From the NCBI GenBank assembly GCA_002900995.3, contig CM035304.1:2199476-2263475 (forward strand): DNA of 64,000 nucleotides, in the 5' to 3' direction. Positions within the stretch are counted from its first letter, which is position 1. Every line of letters begins with the position of its first letter. The notes under the pieces are model-generated. The model ran no database searches. It saw nothing but the letters and a program-made list of their open reading frames with translations, and was not told the DNA's origin. Of this stretch, positions 56,506-64,000 are shown piece after piece. This DNA is from Ganoderma boninense (lineage: Eukaryota > Basidiomycota > Agaricomycetes > Polyporales > Polyporaceae). Both the position numbers and the translations under genes were made by a program.

Positions 56506-58695
56506 CTACGGGTGGACTCTCCCGAACCACGCATCGCCGGCCTCCTTCGCACTCCCGCCCCACCGCCTCTGCGGGACCACCGCGGCCTCCTCGTCCGTGA
56601 TCAAGCGCGAAGCCTGAAACGCGCCCGTCCTCGACGACCACGAACTCCGCCCGGCCCACCGAAAGCTGCGAGTCGTAGAACTCGAACGGCGTCGTGTTCC
56701 TGCCGAAGCCCTCCGGGAAGAGCCGCGGCAGCGTGAGCGCGAACGAGTTGCCCGCGATGTGGCGGAGCCGGACATGGCTCGACCAGACGCGGGACCATGC
56801 TGCGAAGAGGCTGGGCCGAGAGTTCGAGTTCGACAGTGGCCGCGCCGCCGACTGCTCGATGGTCTCAATGGTCGCGAAGTCCGCGAGGACGCGCGCGCAG
56901 TAGCTATCGGGCGGCGGCGCGCGGGTCGGCGCGCAGAGGGTGATGTTGCCGTACGCGCCCTGTGGATCTGCGTACGTGCCGGCGTAGGCATCTATATCGA
57001 GACTCGGAGCTGGCGAGGGCTGTGTGTGCTCCGTAGTGACAGCGTGCGAGTGGCCACTGTGGTGGTGGGGATCTGTTCGCGTTCCTGTTTTGATCCTGGG
57101 TGGGATGTCGGCTAGTACGTGGTGGTGTGTTGGACGGATCACAGAGGTCGGACGGCTCCAGCGTCCGCAGGAGGCTAACGAGAATGGCAGCCCTGACTCC
57201 GGAAGGCCCAGGGCCAGTGCTTCATCGATGACTCTAAACAGGATGCCCATGTTGGTGTCTTGCTTCTCATCCATGTTTGCGAGGAGTACGGCGCCCAGGT
57301 TATCCTTGGGGAGGAAGGCGACGAGGGTCGAGAAGCCTGGAATCGCGCCGAAGTGCCAGACGACGTCATGCCCTCTGTAGGACACGCGGAACCACCCCAT
57401 TCCGTACCCCATGATGGATAGAGGGTCGGCTGCGACCCCGCTGACGATTGCTCTAGCAGTGATCATCTCTTGGAACACTGAGACGGGGATGATCCTGGCG
57501 TTGGTCAGGGGGTCAACTCCTTCGTTGAGGAGGAGCGCCAACCATTTTGTCTGCAAGCACTGGTGAGCACAGAGAACTCAAAGTGGAACAGGTACCGAGA
57601 ACGTACTATGTCTTCCGCGCTCGAGATGATGCCGCCAGCGCCGGCGAAGAGATCGGCTACTTCGTCGGAGAACCAGTAAGGAACGCGTCGAACACCTCGC
57701 GTCCATGTCTGAGTCAGTTGACCTGATCTCGCCGCTTGCGAAGGAGAGAATGTCGTGGAGGACATATTGAGGGGCACGAGGAGACGAGAAGATACGAAGG
57801 ATGGGTAGCTCATGCCAGAGAGCTGTGAAACGATGTGTGCGCCGACCATGAACATCTACGACGAATACTTAGGGTCATATACATATAACGAGCATACTCG
57901 GTCGCTTGTCCGTACCTGGTTGTTGTACATCCAGTGCTCGCGCAGTTCGTAAGCGGGTGAGAGGTGCTTCAGTCGCCGAAGCACATCTGCAGCTGTGTCG
58001 CCTGGTTTATATGAATATTCATGTCTACATCAGCGGCATTGAGGTTAAGTCATATCGGCCGTGGCTTTTCATGCTCTTACCTGGGTAGACCAGAGAGGTG
58101 AGAGAATGCATCGCGCAAGCTGAGGCTCCTTTCTGCCCACTCGTCTCGCAAACCCCATTCACCCTGGAGCAGATCCCGAACCTTCGTGTCCCAATCGAAC
58201 CGCGAGAGCCCAAATGGGAGCGGTGTTACGTTATATCCCCGGGCGAAGTCGTCCATGAGAAGCCCGACGGCAGTCACAAGGAACGCCTTGGAGCACGACG
58301 CCATAGCGAAGAGCGCCTGCGTGACGTAGCTGGTCAGTCAATGAGCCCGGGGGAAGGAAGCGTAAGATCAAACCTTCGGACTCAAGTCGTTCCCATCACC
58401 TTCCTCTGTCTGTCGTCCCCAGGCGGCCATTTCGACGATCGGGTTGGTGACTAGAGTTTAGACGGACGACTCCCATAGAGAGTCCAGGGATGGTAGATTC
58501 GACAAGTGCATCCTCGACGAAAGTAGAGACAGCTGGGGTGATGACTTGAGGCACTGGTGTGGGTTCCGCTGGCAGACTTGGCACGACCAATGCCATTTGG
58601 TCCCTCCATGAGGCCGTTACCATCGAGATGAAGGCTGTCCCTGCAGTGAAGTAAGCGAGTACAAATACCCTCATGATGGCTGGGTAGGCTGCCAT
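56506..58695 (-). CDS. Serine beta-lactamase-like hydrolase (class C/peptidase S12 type)
   Basis: Fungal members are secreted or membrane-anchored esterases or transesterases of the penicillin-binding fold; the substrate here is unknown. The ATG at 58695 is followed by a hydrophobic segment (MRVFVLAYFTAGTAFISMV) that fits a signal peptide or anchor. The three active-site motifs are in order: S-x-x-K in FAMASCSKAFLV, Y-x-N in EHWMYNNQMF, and H-x-G in WHFGAIPGFST. Several GT-AG introns separate them. The C-terminal half is a lipocalin-like domain (DIDAYAGTYADPQGAYGNI). Frame changes are needed near 58440 (after GLSMGVVRL) and near 56603 (before ITDEEAAVVPQ), which may be consensus errors. TAG is at 56506-56508 in the better-matching frame. 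Confidence 0.85.
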
Positions 58696-60098
58696 GGAGC
58701 TGTGGAAGTGTAGTTAAGGCGACCGTGATCAGAGATGGGCAACGGCGATAGAACGGTACGCACCTTCGCAAGGTTAGACTTTACATCATGCACTCCTCAT
58801 TCGAATCGCGCTTCGGATACCTCGGAACATGACCCATTCCTGCAAAGACGCTCTGGAATGCAATAAATCACAGTCAGACGTGGAGGAGCATAAAACTCGG
58901 AGTCTTACACTCCTGGGCATGGCGCGCATGGTTGTGCGACACCAAAAGCATGCGACAGACCCAAAATACCTGTAGCCCCGTCCTTAGCAGGACGAGATGC
59001 AAGCAAAGGAAAGCCGTACCGTGAAGCCGACCAACTTGAAGTTCTCCTCCAACAAGAGACAGTTTTCACTTTCCCACATTCGCAGCATCCAAGATCAATG
59101 GCGATTCCAAAGCGAGATATATTGCCTGGCAAACAATATTGTACTACGAAAGAATCCATCAGACATGCGCCCGACTCGCTGGTTCACTGCAGCACGTCTC
59201 CGAAGAGACGCACCGACAATGGACCAAACGTCCTCGAGACCGCGCAAGGCGGCCATGTTCTCGGTTATACGAGCGGGCGTTGGTGTCATCGACTGGATTT
59301 GAAGGATGTGGCATGTGTAAACATGCGAGACTCGAGTTAGTACCTATAAAATAGATCCTAGCTGAGTATGTTCTGAAGAAACAGCAGACGCAGGCAGCGA
59401 AGTTTTATAGGCGGTGAGTTTAGGGCAGGCTGGGTGCAGACGCCTGGTCCGTGCGCCGCTACCCGATTTGGTGACGGCGACTACCAAACGCCGCCGGCGC
59501 TGATCTGCACACCAGCACTCCGAGGCCCACACTGTAAACACCGTGTTCTTACGTGACAAATTCATCGGAGCGCATGAGAAGAGTTTACGGCATAAACAAG
59601 TAGAATTGATGTATGTACAACTAGAGCTACAGTTTCTACCGATACAAACGGTATGTAAGCGTTCATTGACTTCAGATCGACGCACGAAGCACGCCAGTTA
59701 GACATCTGTGGAAAAAGTCACATAACGGCGCGTCGAGCATGAAGTCGTGAGGTCGTAAAAAAGTCGTAGTACAAAAACATAAAACCCTACGAGACTCCAG
59801 GATACTCACCCAGAGAGTGCTGTTTCCGAACACGATTACGCCTGGAGGCGCACCGGAAATAATCTGACCAACCAGGAAATCCGCCACAACCACCAAAACC
59901 AAAACGCCTCCTCCGCCCTGCACGCACGCCTGAGTGACAAGCTCCAGGGGCAGTTCCATGCACGACGAGCGAGGCTCGCGTCGTGCCTCGACATACCCTT
60001 CCCAAACCGCGCCTTATCCGCGCGTTCTCCGTCCAGCAGACCTCGGGACCCATGGAAGGGGCCACTGGCAGTACCTTCTTCCGCCGCTTCTCCCAAGC
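58696..60098. other. No gene seen
   Basis: About 1.4 kb between the hydrolase start and the stop of the next minus-strand gene. Frames are short and carry no motif. The first few hundred bases should contain the hydrolase promoter. Confidence 0.45.
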
Positions 60099-62503
60099 CT
60101 ATGGGCCACCAGACCGCCGCTTCGCACTGCTGCCTCCGCACGGCTCGCCCATGCACTGGTCCCCGTCCTGGTCCACACCGCTGTAGAACACGTTCACGTT
60201 CTCGTCGTGCCGGGGCGCGGCGTCGCGCATCGTGCGGATCGCCCCGCGCACTCTCCGGATCTCCTCGCGCAACAGACGGCGGCGCATGCGCTCCTCCTGG
60301 CGCGCCGCGCGCTCCTCGCGGCGACGGCGACGTTCCTCCACGGCCTCGACGCGCGCCCGGGTGTGCGCCCGCGCAAGCTCGGTCCGCAGGTCCAGCAGGC
60401 GCAGCTTCTCGTGCGAGACCTGCAGCGGAGATGAGTGGGTGTGAGCGCGTGCCTGCGTTCTGCCCCTGGATCGCCATCGCGACACCACGCGCGAACGCGT
60501 GCATCTGGAGGGAGGGGGAGAGGAGGAAGGGGAAAGGGACGCACCGAGATCCTGCGCGCGATGTCGGTGAACTTGGCCTGGTACGTCGCGAGCTTGTGGA
60601 GGACGCCCTCGAGGCGGTGGATGCGCGGCGGGCGGTCCTCGACGCGGCGCGCGAGCATGTGGAAGTGCTGCATGTTGCGCGAGAGCGAGTGCACGGCGTC
60701 GCAGTGGTTCGTGTACCACGTCTGCCGCGCCTCCGAACCGTCCATCACGAAGTCGCGTGGGGTGCCCTCCAGCGCGCGCTGCACCGTCGCGAACGCGCGC
60801 CGGAGATCGTCGCAGAGGATCGCGATCGCGCCCGGGTCCTGGAGCAGGCCGCAGGAGCGGAGGGACTGGCCGCGCGGGAAGTCAGCGCTGGGGAAACAAC
60901 GGCACGACGGACGGAAGACGGCTTACTAAGGACGCGCGCGCGATGGTTCGGAGCACTTTTCCGCCCATAGGATGAGGCTCTCCGCGTCGAGCTCCCAGGT
61001 CAGGTCCGCGTGCTGGGGATATATTGGCTGGTCTTCTTCTCCCGCGGAGACAAGTTGTGGCGGCAGAGCAGGGGTATGATTCTCCGTGAACTCTGGAAGC
61101 GGGTTGCACTCCAGGCGCGGAAGCGGCGGTGGCGCAGCGTCGCGAGGCAGCCCTGGGGTTAGTTGTGAGAGGGTTCCGAAGACCTCGCCCGCAGCGGACC
61201 TGAGCGGCGTCGCGACCGGGTTCACGGAAGTGGTGTGTATTGACCGTTTCGCAGATTTCGGCGAGCGGAAAGGCGAGAAGGGACTGTCGAGAGCCCGGGA
61301 CACGGTGTGGCGCCAGGTAAGCATGTTGACGTACCAAGTGTCCACGGTAGCCTCCGTCGGAGCTTGCGTTTGAGCGTCGTTGGCGTGGTTCTCAGATTCT
61401 CCAGAAGGGAAAGTGAGAGAGGTCGGAGCGGTGGACATAGTGGCTCTGGCAGAGGAGACGGTCGGGCCGGCAACACGATCGGTCTCAGATTGCGTGCAGT
61501 CGGCGCTAGGAATAGCAGGTAGGCGGTCAAGGTCAAACGTACAAGGCGGACCGGGGCAAGTGGCGAGCGGGACGTCGACGAAAACACCAGAGACGGGGGT
61601 GCGGCGCGGGTCGGCAGACGCAGGAGCTGAGACCAAGGGAGACGCAGCAGGGGTGAGGAGGGCTGTGCTACGCGTGTGCGGCGTGAGCTGCAAGGGCGTT
61701 GGAGCCAGGCGTCGCAGCCTCCGGGAGTACCGCGATTGTGATCGCGAGGCGGCGTGGGGGTGTGCATGAGGATCGGGGTATGGGCGCGACTGTGGTGCCG
61801 GGCTGGGGGTCAAGCCGAGCACCAGGCCGAGCCCCGGTTTTCGGAAAGTGCCCTCATACACCCGCTCATCCACGTCCACATCCACATCCATCCTCACGTT
61901 CGCGTGAGCGAAAGAGGGTCCAGGATCTTGGCGAGGGTAGTAGCCGTCATCTGCACCCCAGTACTGGAGGACCGCCGCGAGGGGAATGCGGGGGGCGGGC
62001 GCCGCGACCTTGAATGACAACGTCGACTTGGGGGTCGGGCGGATGCGGATGCGATAAGAGGAAAAATGGGACCGTTGTGTTGACGTCAAAGGAGGGTGCA
62101 TTGCGTGTAGCGGTGGAGGTGTGGAGCAAGAGTGATTAGGTGCGGGGATTGCGCGGGGGTCGTGAGCGGGAACGAAGGCATTCGATAGCGCGAAATCGTC
62201 GAGTTCGAAGGGCTGCATAGAGATCGTTAGTGTTTGCGAATACATGAGGATGATCGCAGGGCCCGGTAAGCCAAGGTATGCACAACTCACCTCGCCGAAG
62301 GAAAAGAAGGGGAATGGATTCTCTGGGAATGATACCGTGTCTAAGGGAGAGAGCAAAGGCGTAGAAAGTGAAGGACGTCGTTGGAGGAGCTCACAATCAG
62401 AGAGGGAGAACGAGTCGGCGGTCTCGCTGGTGGAAGGAGTGTCGGAGGAGGGTGGTGTAAGAGGGAGAAAGTGGATCGGGTGTAAGGCGGCGAGGCGAGG
62501 CAT
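60099..62503 (-). CDS. Unknown protein with Pro/Ser-rich N-terminus and C-terminal coiled coil
   Basis: I do not recognise a family. The ATG at 62503 gives MPRLAALHPIHFLPLTPP; an in-frame start at 62695 is also possible. After an intron (GAA/GTGAGT ... ATGCAG) comes a long exon rich in Pro, Ser, Thr and Ala with likely disorder, which ends at DLTWELDAESLILWAEK. The next exon is helical (LEGTPRDFVMDGSEARQTWY, HSLSRNMQHFHMLARRVED, KLATYQAKFTDIARRI). The last exon is a highly charged coiled coil (EKLRLLDLRTELARAHTRA, EERRRRREERAARQEERMRR) ending in GGSSAKRRSGGP with TAG at 60099-60101. The layout suggests a cytoskeletal or scaffold protein, but that is a guess. No break was noticed. Confidence 0.7.
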
Positions 62504-63660
62504 GCTGCAAGCCGTCAGGTAGAGAGAACGGTCCGTGTGTGGTGAGAAGGTGAGAAGCACGGGGCAAGGGAAAACAGAGGGACTCGGGCTCCAGGCGCGC
62601 TCTGTGCGAAAAACTTGGAAGCCGTCTCCCCCTTGCTCGAGGATATAAGCCGGCTTGTGGGTCCTAGATTGGCTCCTGTTTGTCCTCGGTGGCACCTCCC
62701 ATCTAGGAAAAACAAAAGCACATCGTCAAGGGGGATAGGGACGCTGTCCACGAAAGAAAAGAAATACAAAAGACCGTCGAGCGCATCACGTTTCCGATGA
62801 GCGTCTGCCTTGGAAGGTCGCGGCAAGGTTCAACAGATTTGGGTGGTCTTGTCCTCGTGTCATCGATTAAGGAAATCGAGAAAGTCCCGGCGGCGGAGGA
62901 CATTCTCATGGATTGGGTACGGCACTCCCGACACGTGGGGACCTTGTTGGTTCAGCCCGAGTTGGGTGCCACTGATCCCGCTTGAGGGTCTAAGAAAGAC
63001 CGACTGAAACTAGCATTCCGCCCGCAGGAAGAGTCGCAGTCTTCCTAATTTTACCTATTCCTTCTCTCTCATAGAGTCTGAGCGTCGAGTTTGGTGAACT
63101 TCAATATTGTCCATAGATCAACCTTGGGGCACGATGAGCAAGCTGACATCACCGCAGATATTGAGTGAATTACATCCGCTCACCTGTGGAGGGGTACGAT
63201 GGCTATATGATTCAGAATAGTAGTCACAACTGCTCCTGCCGACATGATGATCTACGAGTCTAATGACAGAAGGTGTTAGAGGTCCAAGTTTTCACTTGTG
63301 CAATGATTGGCAGCCTTCTGTCGTCCAGTCCTTGAAGCTTGACTCCTTGCATGGCGCCGGCGTTCCCGATGCCCACCTGCATGTCGGGCGTGTTCCCGTC
63401 GCGCTGAAGACCCCTTTGATAAAATTATGCATCAATAATATTGTGCATTCACTAGTGACGAAGGAGAACGTTGATGGTGCAGAGGGATGGCGTAGACGAC
63501 GGTGGTGGTTGAAGTTGTGAAGGATGCACACCCGGAACCAGTTTTGGTGGCAACAAGGGCGTCTGTGCTGCAACAGCTCGGAGCTTGCCCCCTCTCCTCC
63601 TCCTACCACCGTCCACGACACATCCGCTCTGCGACACCCTTCCCTCTCATACACTGCGGA
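62504..63660. other. Divergent intergenic region
   Basis: Lies between the coiled-coil gene (-) and the gene leaving the window (+). No exon is supported. Both promoters should be here, and the first 200 bases may be a 5' extension of the minus-strand gene. Confidence 0.45.
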
Positions 63661-64000
63661 ATGCCTCACGAACGCCTCAACGCTCTCTTAGCTTCGTTCA
63701 TACCCTTGATACCTCTTCTTTTCCAGCCCGGAGTTCAGGATATCGGCTGGGGTCGAGTTGTCATCGACAGCAAACCATTTGCCCCCAGGTATCTTCCACC
63801 CGTTCTAGAACTTCCCAAGGACGAAGCCCTCTCCCACTTGTATAGCCATGCTGATGATCTCAACTTCATGCCTGGTCTCGGGTGGCTGCTGGATACTATT
63901 TCGCAGCCTTTGAACACGTCTCTTCTCGTCGCCGACGCTCTCCGAGCCCTCCGCTCTCACTTTCAGGTGAACGCCGTTACATCGTCGCTCTTATTGTGGG
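63661..64000 (+). CDS. 5' part of an unidentified gene, runs off the window
   Basis: The ATG at 63661 opens a frame without stop: MPHERLNALLASFIPLIPLL, then GWGRVVIDSKPFAPRYLPPV, LELPKDEALSHLYSHADDL and FMPGLGWLLDTISQPL. A GTGAAC step at 63967 could be a splice donor after RSHFQ. The composition is that of a real exon. I do not recognise the family from this part. Confidence 0.6.
   Translation, partial: MPHERLNALLASFIPLIPLLFQPGVQDIGWGRVVIDSKPFAPRYLPPVLELPKDEALSHLYSHADDLNFMPGLGWLLDTISQPLNTSLLVADALRALRSHFQVNAVTSSLLLW

Noticed and set aside
60101..60970. Long plus-strand frame, Arg/Ala-rich
   Set aside because: It is the reverse of the GC-rich coiled-coil exons of the minus-strand gene and has the typical biased composition of a shadow frame.
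1..64000. CRISPR arrays, operons or bacterial regulatory sites
   Set aside because: No regularly spaced repeats are present and the gene structure is eukaryotic throughout.

Overview
The window looks like nuclear DNA of an Agaricomycete fungus (Basidiomycota, probably Polyporales). Genes are dense and cut by many GT-AG introns of roughly 32-75 bases. The conserved genes are typical fungal housekeeping ones. The accessory genes (Helitron helicase, MYND finger, F-box/nucleotidyltransferase-like families) resemble families that are expanded in Agaricomycetes. No prokaryotic layout is present. The sequence is a scaffold with two 100-N gaps (16975-17074 and 55821-55920), and several conserved genes carry single-base frame breaks, often in homopolymers, so consensus errors must be kept in mind throughout.

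Left flank (1-17.5 kb): about 3 kb without a recognisable gene; USO1 vesicle tether (-); tRNA-Ala(CGC) (+); a frame-broken RluA-type pseudouridine synthase (+); an MFS transporter (-); a DCG1-like Asp/Glu/hydantoin racemase (+); a YAR1-like ankyrin protein (-); a 271-bp MITE with 21-bp perfect terminal inverted repeats; and the 5' part of a monoacylglycerol-lipase-like hydrolase (-) that runs into the first gap.

Central accessory island (about 17.5-51.7 kb): this block sits between two closely similar lipase paralogues in the same orientation. From left to right it holds an F-box/nucleotidyltransferase-like gene (-); a Helitron Rep-helicase (-); the small subunit of a class Ia ribonucleotide reductase (R2, +); an unidentified minus-strand gene; a 188-aa unknown (+); a MYND-finger protein (+); a second F-box/nucleotidyltransferase-like gene (+); an unknown with a possible OB fold and a charged tail (-); a third nucleotidyltransferase-like gene (+); a Zn2Cys6 transcription-factor-like gene (+); a second possible OB-fold protein with an acidic tail (-); a 172-aa unknown (+); and the large ribonucleotide reductase subunit (R1, +). 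Both RNR subunits are divergent and short compared with host enzymes, but they keep every catalytic residue I can check and read in frame across 5 and 14-15 exons. This is the most notable content: a complete extra dNTP-making enzyme carried in a Helitron-associated accessory island with possible single-strand-binding and nucleotidyltransferase-like proteins.

Right flank (51.7-64 kb): the second lipase (-), a possible membrane protein (-), the KDEL receptor ERD2 (-), a gene cut by the second gap (+), a serine beta-lactamase-like hydrolase (-), a coiled-coil protein of unknown function (-) and the first exon of an unidentified gene (+) that leaves the window.

How the parts may work together is inference. 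The flanks are ordinary housekeeping genes. The island could be a large mobile or virus-derived block that supplies its own dNTPs during replication, or a set of captured and duplicated genes into which a Helitron inserted. No viral capsid, DNA polymerase or packaging gene was recognised.
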